DNA from: Reticulitermes lucifugus
Taxonomy: Eukaryota; Arthropoda; Insecta; Blattodea; Rhinotermitidae
DNA: 27,161 nucleotides
Assembly (NCBI GenBank): GCA_026260175.1
Contig: JAKCWW010004850.1
Location: 11,688 to 38,848 of the forward strand
Reading direction: 5' to 3'
Shown: piece after piece, positions 1-12,608 of the stretch
Layout: the number at the start of each line of letters is the position of its first letter
How positions within the stretch are numbered: position 1 is the first letter of the stretch
The notes under the pieces: generated by a model
Seen by the model: the letters and a program-made list of their open reading frames with translations, nothing else
Told to the model about the DNA's origin: nothing
Databases searched by the model: none
Program-made: the position numbers and the translations under genes

Positions 1-316
1 TGAGGTGGGTGGGGCATGTAGCACGTATGGGGGAGGGGAGAGGTGCATACAGGATTTTGGTGGAGAGACCTTGGGGAAGGAGACCACTTGGAAGACACAG
101 ACATAGATGGGAGGATAATATTAAAATGTATCTTCAAGAAGTTGGATGGGGGGGGCACGGACTGGATTGATATGGCTCAGGATAGGGACAGGTGGCGGGC
201 TTTTGTGAATGCGGTAATGAACCTTCGGGTTCCATAAAACGCGGGAAGAAGACCTGTTAGCTTCTCAAGGAGGACTCTGCTCCATGGAGTTAGTTAGTTA
301 GTTAGTTAGTTAGTAA
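1..316 (+). mobile_element. LINE (non-LTR retrotransposon) 3' end, frameshifted
   Basis: Frame 3 from base 3 reads [20 protein letters not shown] and continues [20 protein letters not shown]; after the run of eight G at 148-155 the same protein continues in frame 1 as [20 protein letters not shown] to a TAA at 235. This is the familiar C-terminal tail of arthropod non-LTR reverse transcriptases. A short 3' UTR ends in (GTTA)n at about 290-315. The element is 5'-truncated by the window edge and is dead because of the one-base slip in the G run. Confidence 0.85.
290..315 (+). repeat. (GTTA)n tail of the LINE
   Basis: About six GTTA units directly follow the LINE 3' UTR. This simple-repeat tail is typical of template-primed insertion by such elements. 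Confidence 0.85.
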
Positions 317-601
317 ATAGTAACATTCACATGGAAGGAAATTATATCAGGTGAAGGCTGTGGTATACTAAAATCTCTTTCTGAATCATGGAATACAGAG
401 ACAAATGTACATACATGCAATGCTTATTAATGCAGTTTCAAAACCAGAACTATCTTCCTTCAGAACTTTTTATACATATTAAGTGTGTGGTGAGCATGCA
501 TTTATCAATTCAATTGAAGTCAGCTGCTGTTTGAAGCATTCGGCTTGCAGGGTGCTTGTGGTACTAACCCCTGGGGCAATGTGGGTTGTGGTTGTTTGCA
601 G
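317..601. other. Sequence before exon 1, intron or upstream
   Basis: I see no coding sequence or recognisable repeat between the LINE tail and the exon 1 acceptor. It is taken as intron because exon 1 opens in mid-codon. Confidence 0.5.
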
Positions 602-685
602 ATGACCGCATGTTTGCGTGCCATCACTCTGCTCTGTGCGAGAACCTCGTTCAGCTGTCATTTGCGTTGCAGATGGCGATCATGA
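602..685 (+). CDS. Exon 1 of visible gene (phase 2-in, 1-out)
   Basis: The acceptor is at 600-601 after a GT-rich stretch and the donor is a consensus GTAAGT at 686. The two leading bases AT complete a codon begun upstream (Asp if the previous exon ends in G). Twenty-seven codons follow, then a trailing A that makes Asn with exon 2. The peptide holds a His/Cys patch (ACHH, residues 5-8) and then a hydrophobic, helix-prone run ending LQMAIM. An in-frame ATG at 610 could instead serve as an alternative start, but the good acceptor favours an internal exon. This is the least certain exon because it is short and isolated by a 4.8-kb intron. Confidence 0.6.
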   Translation: MTACLRAITLLCARTSFSCHLRCRWRS

Positions 686-3600
686 GTAAGTGACCAGCAT
701 TACATTGTAAATAGTCTGCATTTGGGTTCTACTGTGTCCGTCCTGTTTATCCCTTTGAAGCTTCAAATTCGCGTATGTAATGTTCAGTAAGATAGGAAAT
801 GTCCACACAGCAAAGAACGTTCGATGTGTTCTCGTAACTTTCGCAACCAAGGAACAATGGTAACCTTATAAGTTTTAAAACTTTTGTGGCAGAAGTTCTG
901 CCTGAGGATAGGAATGGAGCCAGTCCCCGAAACGTTGTATCTTTTGAATCATCTAACGCGGCTGATGGCCCGAGAAGACTATATTGAATGGTAACCTTGA
1001 TAAACAAGGTAACCATTCCCACGTTAGTAACCAAAGTAGTCATAAATATGTGTAGGGCTTCACGTAAAGTGTGTGTTATTTTTGTCTGTTTTTAATCGAA
1101 ATTAAAATGTGTCAACAAATTTCAGTAAAAATCCCCAATATTAATTTTCATGCCAATCTCTCCAGTTGGAGTAGAGTTTTTCCACACAGACAGACAGAAT
1201 GTGATGAAGCTGATAGTGTAGATAAATTATAGACAGTTACGGGTTGCTCCCTAAATGCAGTGTGTTTGTTGGTTTTAAATTTCTAAGCCCTGATAGTCGC
1301 TTCTCACAATTGCTTTATGATCGCACCTTAAAATTAAGTTTGTGTTCCATATTCCTTGTGTTCATTACAGATAAACCAGTTAATGCTGTTTAGAGAAATA
1401 ATTACTTTTTATCCTGAAAATCTTACAAAACACAGAGATATACCATATTGTCAAAATAGAGATTTTTAATGTTGAAGAAGTTGATACATATAGCAACTGC
1501 ACTTTGAAGTGTTTTGTACATCATTTATGAAGTGTATAAATTGATCATTCTATATTAGATGGATCATTGTACATAGCTTTTAAACAGGATCTAATAGACA
1601 CATTGTTGTTATAGTATGAAGGCAGGGGGCAGTTATGAAGTGTATGAGTATAATAATGATAGGACTTGCATAATAAGAGGAAGAGCAAATTATAACTTTA
1701 AATATCACTCAACAATTAAACCATCAAATGCACTTTGAAGTAATTGTTGAGTGATATCAAAATGCATGGTGAACATAACATAAAAAACTTTAAATATATT
1801 CATCTGATTCCACTGTCTGGCCCAGAACATGTTTTGCTAACCGTGGCATTTTGATACATCATACTACACATGTTAACCACAAAAGAACCGTGGTAACTAT
1901 ACATATCACTAGCTTTAAGATCTAAAAACTCTTCCATTCTTCCTGCAGAGCATATTCATGTGTGTCACATTTTTCTCAGAATAAACAGCAGATATTTCTC
2001 TACAACCATTCAGTGATTGTTCGTGTAATGGAGGCACAGTATGTTTTCTCTGACATAGAAACTGAACATTCAAATATTATTTGGACGAATTTAAGACTTC
2101 ACAGGGTTAAATATAATTCTCAAATGTCACTGCTACTTCCATCTGGCATTGGATTTTCCATCTTTATGGTAACCATTTGTGCAGATAGAAAACTGGTCAG
2201 GCATACAGACATGGGTTGAACACTAGTAAATACTATACCAACACATGCACTGTTTATTAAAACATTAATAGTTTTAAAAAAATCAAGCCCTACATATGTT
2301 TCGGCCAGCTAAGTGGCCATCATCAGGGGCAACTAGCGTTTCACAGCATAATCACGTTCAATAGGTTTATCGTGAGGCGTGTGGGTGTTATATAAAAAAA
2401 TTTTTTTAAAAGTTTTTCGTCGTTCTATTGGGGACCACATCCAATGGGTACTGTATTTTTTAAAACTATTAATGTTTTAATAAACAGTGCAAGTGTTGGT
2501 GTAGTTTTTACTAGTGTTAATAAACATGCACGGTGAAAATAATATGAAGTATGGGTTGAACAGTTAATCTTTTTTTTTACCAGAGCACGTCACTAGATTG
2601 GTGAGACATGTCTTAGTGAGCCGCGTGTTTGTTATTCTGGTTGTGGAGTATCTGAGTGGGGCAGATAGCCTTGAGAGAGATGAAGTAACACAAAAAAGAT
2701 TCAAGTTTTCTGGGATGAGGCTGTTATTGAGTGAGTAGTTCCTGACATTGCAAAAAATCTCACTGCTTATGAAATTTTGGAAACAGCTCACCCAATGGCA
2801 GTCTCATCACAGAAGACCTGAATCTTCAGCAAGTAATATAGTAGTGGAGCGAATTACATAATGAGGAGCTGAATGAGTTATTACTGGCATTTTTAGGGTG
2901 AGTAATTGAAGAGGGGTTACAGTGACTTTGTCATATAGCATGAATAATGGAAACAAGAAATGATTACAAGTTTTTGATGTGATATATTTGTGTAAGTGAT
3001 TATTTATGAACTAAGTGTTACAGTATATTTATAGTACAAATGTACACTGTCCAGTGTTACACAGTTGATGTGATTAAATTGTACATTTGTCGGACTATAA
3101 ATATAGAGATAAAATGTACGGATGAATAAGGCAAACAGACAAAAGAGATCTATCAATACACGAACACCAAAGAAAAACTGCACAAGACTAATGCAGCAAT
3201 TTGGTACAACAAAATCTGCAAACTATAACATTTAACACCCAAATATATTTCAATAAAAGTGAATGGACACAACAAACAGAGCCATAATACATTACAAAAC
3301 AGCAATTCGAACTAGAATAAATCAAGAATGGACAGTGTTACACAGTTGATGTGATTAAATTGTACATTTGTCGGACTATAAATATAGAGATAAAATGTAC
3401 AGAATGAATAATATTAAGTGTTACAGTGTTTTTGTGACAGCTTAAGACAGACTTGTACTGCCAGCAGTTCAACTGCACAATCTGCATATTGAAGTGACTG
3501 CCAGTTGGCATACTGTGTAGCCATAATCAGCATCTGAATGCAGTGCTTGCTCTGTGGTGCGTGACCAGGCCAGGCTTGTTTCCAAGCCATTTTTCTTATG

Positions 3601-6600
3601 TGCTTTGAATTTTTGGTACTGTTTGGCTGAACCGTTGCCAACTGTCCCCTATATATTTCTGGCTAGAAGGTTACTGTGGTGTGGACTCAGGTCAGGTACT
3701 TCCTTCAAGGGTCACCTCAGTCAGGAGCACTAATTATCACAGACAAGTCCACCTGTGGTAACAGTTTTGCACACTGTGTGGAGTGCAGTGCGATGCAGAC
3801 ATAAACGTGACGTTCGGAAACATTTTTGGCTGTATATAAATAAGGTAAGGTAGTACCTGTGCCGGCATGAAGGCATGTAGATGGGATTAGGAGTATAGCT
3901 CCACTCATCCTTAACCTTAGCACTGGACAGAGGTGGTTGGTGGACCTCATTGCCAGGCTGAATGGGCCTCAGAGCTGGTTTGGGATGTTTTTGAGAAGAG
4001 AAAACCTTTTGCTCCTGCTGGGATTCGAACCCTGGAATGTCCAGCCCATAACCTAGTCACTATAGCGAGTGAGGTATCCTGACTCTCCTGTAAATAAGTT
4101 TTGATATTAATGGAAGTTATGAGCAGGATGAACTACAAACATTCATGCCAGGGCCACACCCAAGGGGGAGAAAGGAGGCTGCCAGGCTGAAGCTCCCAGG
4201 GAGAAAAAAAAAACAACAACAACAACAACAACAACAACGATTTTGTAGATACAATGATATTGAGCGTTGTACATGATTTACCCTTCAAGCAAAATCAGCC
4301 ACTGAAATCGGTTGAAGCCTAGTACATCGGACTGTGAAAAATAAAATAAGAAACTTAGGACGTCTTAGATGAAATTAAAAAACCCAAGAAGATTGGACCT
4401 TCTGATTTAAATTAGGTAACTGAGTCATGGAACGTGTAGTTATATTTGTATGTATATAAATGCAGTTACAAATAGTGTTATGTTACAGTTAGTTATACTA
4501 ATGACATGATTTTTATAACATAATTTTTTAAATCATAGATAAATTATATATAGCTTCAGGGTCAGCCCACCCCCCCCAAGGAAAAATTCTGGGTGTGCTT
4601 CTGATTCATGCAGCCATTTAGTTTAGAATGTTAGGTTAACAGTCAGGTGTACAGTGTTCTAGGATGTGTTACCATGGAAGAGGCAGTCTGGTAGATAACC
4701 TTAGCACAGAACCCTGAAGATGGAGATATTGTGTTCCTCCAAATCTTTTGTGCCTATCTGTCAAAACTTCATGTTACCAGATTCCAGAATGCCACAGTTT
4801 TAGAAATTCTCAGATCTGATACAGTGTTTGTTAAGACTGATGCAAGTTCTGGGGAGAATACTGTATCTGAGAGAGAGGGAGTAACAAGCTAATGGAGGAA
4901 ATTCCACAAGATAATTCACAGTGTGTTAGTTTGGGTGATTATGTGCTTGAGGATCAGATATGTTAGGCATGAAGAAAAGAGGGAGATAAAAGAATGTAAC
5001 ACTTTAAAAAGTCTTGTAGAAGATGCCAGTAAGGAATGTAAAGGGAGATTAGATGATAATATTAAAATGGTGTGTAACAGAAACAGATTATGTATTGGCT
5101 TAGCACTGAACCAAGTTGTATGGCTTTGTGATTGTTGTATTGGCATTACCTGTGTTCTGTAACACAAAGGCTTTCTTTAGCAGCTGTGTAGATGTGAAAA
5201 GTGTATGAAGGAACATGTACCAGGTAGCTGGCTGATGAGTCAGGCAGTGATTATGCTCTTGGTGGTACTGGATGTTGGTTAGCGATGTAATCAGTGTTTT
5301 TACAAATCACTGACTTCGCTGTATGTTATTGGCTTGGCAGTATTTCATTGATTCTCTTACTCAGGTTAACTTCAATAGGGATGCTGCAGTAAGTATGTCC
5401 CCACCCCACACATCGTATTGTAAGAAACAGTATCATACAACAAGATATGCTAATATCATTCTGCCTGTTTAGACAAGCCCCTGCCTGTTGAAGAAACACC
5501 GTCTGCAGTCCATGCAGCTCTGAAGCAGCGAGTGCAGCGCGTTATACAGGAGGCCATGACTCTGCCAAACCTCAAGGTGAGGCACCACAAGTGGCTACGC
5601 TGACACTGTGAGTTGATTGTGTCTTTCTGTGCCTGCATGGTATAACAGATATTCTCTTTGCCTTGTGATATTAAGTGTATCCCATCGTGTAGTCATGACT
5701 GTGCAGTACATGTGCAGGTTTAGTCCGACAGAGATAGTAATTTCACATTTTTATCTCCTGCACTTTTTTCCTTTCCTTTATCACTTTATGCCTTTATCTA
5801 CTTTAGTCTTCCCTCCTACATTCATTTGCCATCCCTCTGTTGTCTACTTTTAGTCTTTACCTTCCTTCCTGTGTCTACATTGAGGCCATTCAAGTTACTA
5901 TCGCTGACAAGGTTTTAATAATTACCGAAGATATGACAGTGTGTGCTAAGTGCAGTAAATGTTGTGTTAGAGAGACCTCTCCTACATTGCGTTTCCATGG
6001 AGCCGGCATTAGAACAACATAGCCACTGCATAGACTAAATAGTGTTACGTCAGTATATGTAGTACCTATTATATGTTAGTGATTACAGATCATAAATATC
6101 ATAATATGTTATGAAGTGTTTAATAGTGTTGCCAGGTGTGCGGCACAAACTGAAGAGAAATGAACTTTGCTTCGTATTTTCAGAGCCAAGTGCCAGCGCA
6201 GAATGGAAGTGCCGTCCACAAGTGGGACGATGACATCACATCAATGACTTACGAAGATATTTTGGCGACAGCAATCCTGAACAAGGTGCTGTGACTTGTA
6301 ATAGAAGATATACAGATTGTGTTTGTTGAAGGAGGAATGAAAGATGCTCTTCAAACTTTTGTTTCTTACCAAGGTTACAGTTTTCTGGGATGTGACGTCA
6401 TGTAGTTCGGTACATAAGTACCAGTGTTTCTGAGTAAGCTGCTGTCATCAGGATCTTGTGTCCTGAAGCTGGAGGCAGCACTGCCTCGAAAACGTAAAGT
6501 CTCATACGCGTTTGTTACTTTGTTAGCCCAGGTTCCCTATTCATTAACAGTAGACCAGCTCATGACATCATCTTCTAATAATTTCTGAAGGAAATGACTG

Positions 6601-9600
6601 AATTTCATTAAAATTACCGAGCAGGAAATGACTGAATTTCATTAAAATTACCGAGCAGGTTTTTTGAAGAGGAACATTTTTGGTTTGTATTTATAAGGTG
6701 ACCAAGTTCAAATGTTGGTATGAAGACCATCTGCCCTGGGTGACAGTTTCCATGGTTCTGTTCAGTGTCGCCATATGTTGGCAATAGTACTTTAAAATGA
6801 CCCCAACCACTTCCTTTCAGATCCTTTTCAATTTATCATTTGCAACCACATTACTTACAAAATGTCATTAACCCTTTACAATGCTGAGTAACTGGGACAC
6901 AACCATACTGCCTGTGCTGGCTAACCTTTGCAATTCTTCTGACATATATATCAAGATAAATCGAGAAGGAATTGAACATACAGACTTTCCTTATATTACA
7001 AAGTGCATCACGAATGCTAGTGGATGCCACTGTTACTGTTCCTCTGATGGCCCGGAGCAGATGATACACATGTAAGGTGTTCCTGCTGCTAGATGCAACA
7101 GTTTCAAAAGCAATCTAAAGATGGCATTGGAGGCACCAGAGACATCTTCACCTGAAGTCGATAACCTCTATGATATGTATACTAGTTGCACCCATGCAAA
7201 TAATTTGCATGTACAAACAGTAAAATATTTAGTAAATAATAATTACAGCATCTTAATCTTAATAAACATAAAAATTGTACTTACTAATGCTTGATGCTGG
7301 GTAACTTGTTTCGGAGATCAATGGATAAGAAGCAACGTGTAAGTAAGAAACAAAAGCTTCCTAACACTTGTAAATAAGAAACAAAACACTGAAATCGACA
7401 GTCCTCCCTGCCTCAAGCGGGGGCCAAGGAAAGTACAGTAGATCATGATGTCGCAAACAAACCTTACCGTATTAATGTATATGATGATGATATGTGTAGA
7501 AGTTTCAGCATTCAGAAAAGTAACTCTAGAAATAAAACATTTGTTACATTATTTTTCAACATAATCCCTGAGCACGTTGATACATGTATCCTATTTAATA
7601 CGTGCAGGTGATTGAGCAGTTCCAGCAGAGGACTGGCATAGTCGTGCGTGACACAGTCGATGGAAACCTAAACCTTCCAGCAGCCAGCAGTATGGAGCGT
7701 GCACAGACATACATAAGTAAGCAGATATTACTTTGTATTCACTGTTATTAATATTGGTAGGGTGAAAGTTTTGTTTATCCAGCAGCACAGCTGGTGAACA
7801 GGGCGACAGGGCGTGATGATACACCCGTCTTGCCAGTAGATAGAATGGTGGCATAAGAAAAGCAATTTTTAATGTGGGCTATGATGAAACAATAAAATCT
7901 ACCTTGTTCATTGCCTGCCAGATATTCTAACAGTGATACATTATTAACTTCTCACTTAGGGAGGTTTAAATTTTGGTGGACACTGTGGAAAGATGTTCTT
8001 TTAGGGTAACTTCTGCTAACCCAAGTACAGGGTCAACAAACTTTTACCATATTAAATTTGTTGTTGTTTTTTGTAACAGTGATATACTGGCATTTATCAT
8101 TCAGCCTGTCTTGCTTGTTTATGCTTTACTTAAATGACACTGTCAATTGCCCGGACTCTAGTATAAAGTGGTACAATGATCAGTGAATAATAAATTGGAA
8201 GGGACTTGGAAGTAAGCAGTTGTGGCCTAATTGAGGCATTCCAATGTGATATTGACTCCATGGCAAGATAGGTTTTTGTGCCATTAACTGGACACTGGGC
8301 CAGACAGTCACATGATATGTGAAGTGGAAGTGGGGAGCCCTTTGCTTTTTTATTTAGACAATTAATTATTCCTTAATAGGCCGAATAAAACTTGAACTGA
8401 AGTACATCAGGGCATTGCATGACGATCAACACACAAAAATGAAATTTTAAATTTGGCCTCTTTATATTTTAGTGAAGTTTGATGAGCTTGTATGTGCTGT
8501 GAATATCAGGAAAAGATTTCAAGTTCCTGTGTTCTGTGTTCCTTGCAGTTTATTTCTAGTAGGTATTCAAACTTTGGAAAGAATGACATTTTTTGGTACA
8601 CTACAGCTTGTACAGATTGCTCTGCTTCTGGCCATAGTTGGACTAAAGAGCTCATTTTGGGCTCAGTTTATAGCAAATGAAATTGTGGTTTTAGTGACGT
8701 GTGATGTCCTGAGGTTTAATATAGATCAGCTTTCTTCTTCTTCTTCTATGGCATTGCGGTCCTTTGAGTTTGACCTTAGCCTCCCTTGTGATTCTTGCCC
8801 ATTCTAGTCTATCTCGCACTTTGTACATCCATCTCTTAATTCCTAATGTTCTTATATCAGTTTGGACGTCATCAAACCATCTTAATTTAGGTCTATCAAT
8901 TTTCCACTTTTTATCCAGTTTGGCATTCAAAATCTTCTTTGGTAATCTAAAATCCTCCATTCGAACCACATTGCCCAGCCACTCCAATCTTCTAGTTTTA
9001 ATATCAGATCTAATATTAGTGTCCTTATATATATATATTGGAGTTCCAAGTTATAGATCTGCTTTAGGGTCACCAAAGCTAACTTTTGATAACAAGTGAA
9101 TACAGAACTGAGTGTGACTGTATGTGTTCCACAGAATACGGTGGCACTGTCCACATCGTGTTGCTGTCAGCATAGCGTTCTCTGTTGGGAACTGTGAGTG
9201 TCGCTGCATGGTCTGCTGACAATATGACATTTGCTGGGCTTTGCTCTTCGAACAGAGTGCATGTGTTCCTTGTTGCAGGTCAAGTTGAGATTGGAGTGAA
9301 TAACCGTGATGATTGTGACACGTCCTCACAGGAGGGGCTCAGGAGCTGGAGTGAGTCGAGCCACACCGAACCCCTCTCCATGACTGTAAGTCATTACTCA
9401 CTTGATTGAGGGAAGCAGCAAGTGCTGGTCTTGGCGTTCCTTCCCTTTTTTCATCATTGGCCTCACTCCTTCCTCCTCTGATACATCTCCTTCTCCTCTA
9501 ATTCTCCTTCCTATCATCTTCTTCTTCTTCATCATCACCATCACCATCATCAGTGCTATTGTTTATTATGACTACTGTCTTCATCTTCATACTACTACTA

Positions 9601-12572
9601 CTACTACTAGTACTGCCACCGCCAGTGGTGTAGCTATGTTTTTTGGCGTCCAGGGCAAGTAATCACGATACTGCCCATAACAGAAATTATGAGCTTTACA
9701 AAAATATCAATTATTTATTTAATTTATTTTTGTTTGGCTCAATAATTTAAAATTTGTTGAGTGCAGAAAATCAGTTTCTTTTTTCTTTTAAAATATTTAT
9801 TCTACTGCCCATTTTTCCACCTCTTGGACTCTGCTACCCAGGGCAGCCACACAACTCACACACCCCTATCTACACCCCTGACTACTAATACTGCTACTAC
9901 TGCCCAGCACCAGATCAGAATTCAGAGTAAATGTGTGAGAACTTTCTCAGCATCAATGTGAATAACAAGGTTAATAAAGATAAAGGTGCATGTTAAACAT
10001 CTGAACGTGCAGGATGTCAGATATGAACATGTCTGAACACACTGTACATTGATAGCACTTGATAGCAATGAAAAATATAATAACTGTCTCAGCACTCTAA
10101 ACTTTCCATATTAAAGGCTTAAAGAGAATGTTCGAAGTATGGAGGTTATAGGCCACTGAATGAAATGAGAGTGTTGTTATGTGACGGATTGGTCACAGAA
10201 TGTCATGGCACTGTGTGCTTTAGGATTTGTGTGGTGTAAGTGATAGGAAATATAGTCATGTCTGAAACTTAATGTGATTCTGTTTGCCTAAAGATTGAGC
10301 AGTGCATAGAGGAAGAAATGACGACATATGACAGTGCGGGCGAGGAGAACGAGGACAGGAGCAGTGATGGCATTGCTACCACCAGCTCAGAGCTTGACTT
10401 CTACTTGTCCGGCCTCAATTTCATCAAGCACCGTCGTGTGCCGTTCCCTGAACTGGGAGTCGATATTGTGGATGGTGTGTGCTATGACACCTTGCGCATT
10501 GTAGAATTAAAAGATGCAAGCATCCTAGAGATTCCTATTATTCTCTTTTCTGTAGATATGTAGACAGTAATACTTTAGTTATCTAGGCCCTGTTAATCTG
10601 GATATCACATAATCTACTCAGTCCTGCATGGTCCCACTTCCTTAGTCTGTTGACATTTGTGTAGTGAAGATGTCTCGTACTATCATCCTGAAGTAACTAC
10701 AGTGATGTCAGTTTACAAGCTTAACTTGTTCGTGAACAAATGCTTGTAAGGTGAGAACTTATAAAACGAAAATTAGTTTCCCATTCCTTTACACATTATA
10801 AATTATAATTGGTTCCAGAGGTCAAAATCATTCGAAGTCCGCCTTAATACAATAAAGAATGGTATGTAAGTGCGAAAAAAAATTACACTGATAGTCAGTT
10901 GCTATGTTTAAATAGCGTTCTTGGCCATTATCCTATGGGTGAATTAGTAGTGTCACTAAATTTGTTTGGACATGCGATGAAGAGTAAATGTTACAACCAA
11001 GCTATGAGAAAAGTGATAGACACTGTAATGAAACTGTGCAGACTGCTCAGGAATTCTGTGATGTTCTGTGCAGTTGAGAAGATTTGAGAACGGGTGACAG
11101 CGAAGAAGAGATGCTGAGAACAATGATCAGTTTGTGAGAGGAATTAACTTGTTGCTCGTATTCCAAGGGGTTACTGTATTTTTTCCTTCTCTAAAAGTGT
11201 TTTAAGTGTGAATATGGCATCTAGTAAAGCTGAGTGAGATCAAATACACTTTAAATTTAGTATTGTGGATGTGATTGAAAGTGACACAGAATGATGTTGA
11301 CTTTTTGAGTATGATAATATTGTTATCATGTGTTATGTTAATTAGCATTTTTCAATTATTATTTTGATAGTCCAGATTATCACCTGCTCTAGACTATCTT
11401 CCCTCACATAAGATCAGAATTAGCAAAGTTTTGCTGTATGTGTGTGTGTGTGTGTGTGTACATACACAAGAACATGAGGGATCAATTTGATTTTACGGTC
11501 ACAAATGCCAGTTCGGTCGTTTAGTCACAGTTGTAATGTGTCGCAGGAGGGAAGGCAGAACCCTACAGCGAGGAAGATGAGCTGTCAGATTCGTCACAGC
11601 CAACAGATCGTATCAGTTCCGTGGATTCATGGGAAGAGAACTGGCTGTTCCAGCGCCGACGCCTCAAAGCGGGTGGTACCGCAGACTCTGCCCGGCGGAG
11701 TCCCATGCCTGTGCCAATGTTGGTACCAAACCCAAGTGAGGAATTCAGGGCTCGCATTGGGGATAGAGATGCAGAGGAAGTGTCGGATTTGTCAGACTGC
11801 AGTGACGGAGCTCTTGAAGATGTAGTGTTGGCAGGACTGGAGACAAATATGACAGATGATTGTCTTCCAAAGGTGAGGCAGACATACTAGAACAATTGTT
11901 GTAATCAGTGTCATAACATGTTAAACTCCTCTTCTTCACTTGGAATTTTATTCCAATGCAGTGTTGGACTCACTGCAACAACGTTAATACTCTGACACAA
12001 GGAACTTGACTGCTAGGATGTCATATGCAGGGCTGGTGAGAATGGGTTTGGGCCCCAGTGAAAAACGTTTTTCAGGTCCCCCAGCAAGGGCAGTATCATA
12101 CTGTCACATTGCGTGGAGTGAGTTGCTAAGGTAGTAGCAGGTGGTATGAAAGAGTAGGTTGGGGTAGGGGAAGAGTAAGGCAGAGAGCATCGTACACAAG
12201 ATGGCCGCTGGTCGCAAGTACCGTCAACACGATGAAACGCTATCTAATTATATCCAATATTACTGAGATAGACAAAAATATATGCAACATACTTGGGCCC
12301 CAGGCCCCCTTCTGGACTGCTGGGTCCCAATAATTTGTACCGCCTTCCCTCACGCTCTCAGCGGCACTGGTCATGTGTTCAGTAACTGGATATTATTCTG
12401 ATCTTCTATTGTACTTCGTGTAACAGTTTTAAAATTCAAACATAGACCGTATGTTGGAAGATTTGGGGTTCTGACAGCAGTGTTGCTGAGGCTTTAAGTT
12501 TGGGACATTGTACTGTGTTGACTGGTAAACAGTAACTAGTTGACACAGCATAACATCCTAGAATACTGGAAC

Positions 12573-12608
<36 letters not shown>

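Larger units (their letters stand above)
686..5472. other. Intron 1 (4.8 kb)
   Basis: Bounded by GTAAGT and TTTAG. It contains the repeats annotated separately at 856-998, 1702-1757, 2211-2562, 3052-3400, 3845-4090, 4213-4238 and 4714-4800. The rest (1020-1700, 1760-2210, 2563-3050, 4240-4700, 4800-5470) is AT-rich with no gene that I can support. Confidence 0.75.
6286..7607. other. Intron 3
   Basis: Holds a hammerhead-like remnant (6463-6495), a 34-bp tandem duplication (6590-6657) and AT-rich sequence otherwise. A palindrome at 7193-7211 has two opposed ATGCAAAT octamers. Confidence 0.7.

Noticed and set aside
1702-1757. microRNA precursor
   Set aside because: The perfect stem is only 17 bp and does not extend beyond one mismatch plus three pairs.
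3052-3400. LTR retrotransposon
   Set aside because: The repeats are 68 bp, lack TG/CA ends, and the enclosed coding scrap looks Penelope-like, not gag or pol.
4021-4070. tRNA gene on the minus strand
   Set aside because: B box present but no acceptor stem or anticodon arm closes; it is the head of a SINE.
4923-5162. 79-codon frame with charged residues
   Set aside because: A similar length is open on the opposite strand and I see no homology or splice sites.
8472-8807. 111-codon open frame on + with hydrophobic segments
   Set aside because: No start context, splice signals or recognisable domain; it runs into the tail of the antisense LINE and the TTC repeat.
10475-10563. Extension of exon 6 to a stop at 10561-10563
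   Set aside because: The donor GATG|GTGTGT gives the exact phase needed for exon 7, and the extension has no coding character.
11621-11890. Independent small gene starting at ATG 11621
   Set aside because: It is the inside of exon 7; the frame is open upstream to the acceptor and phases match both neighbours.
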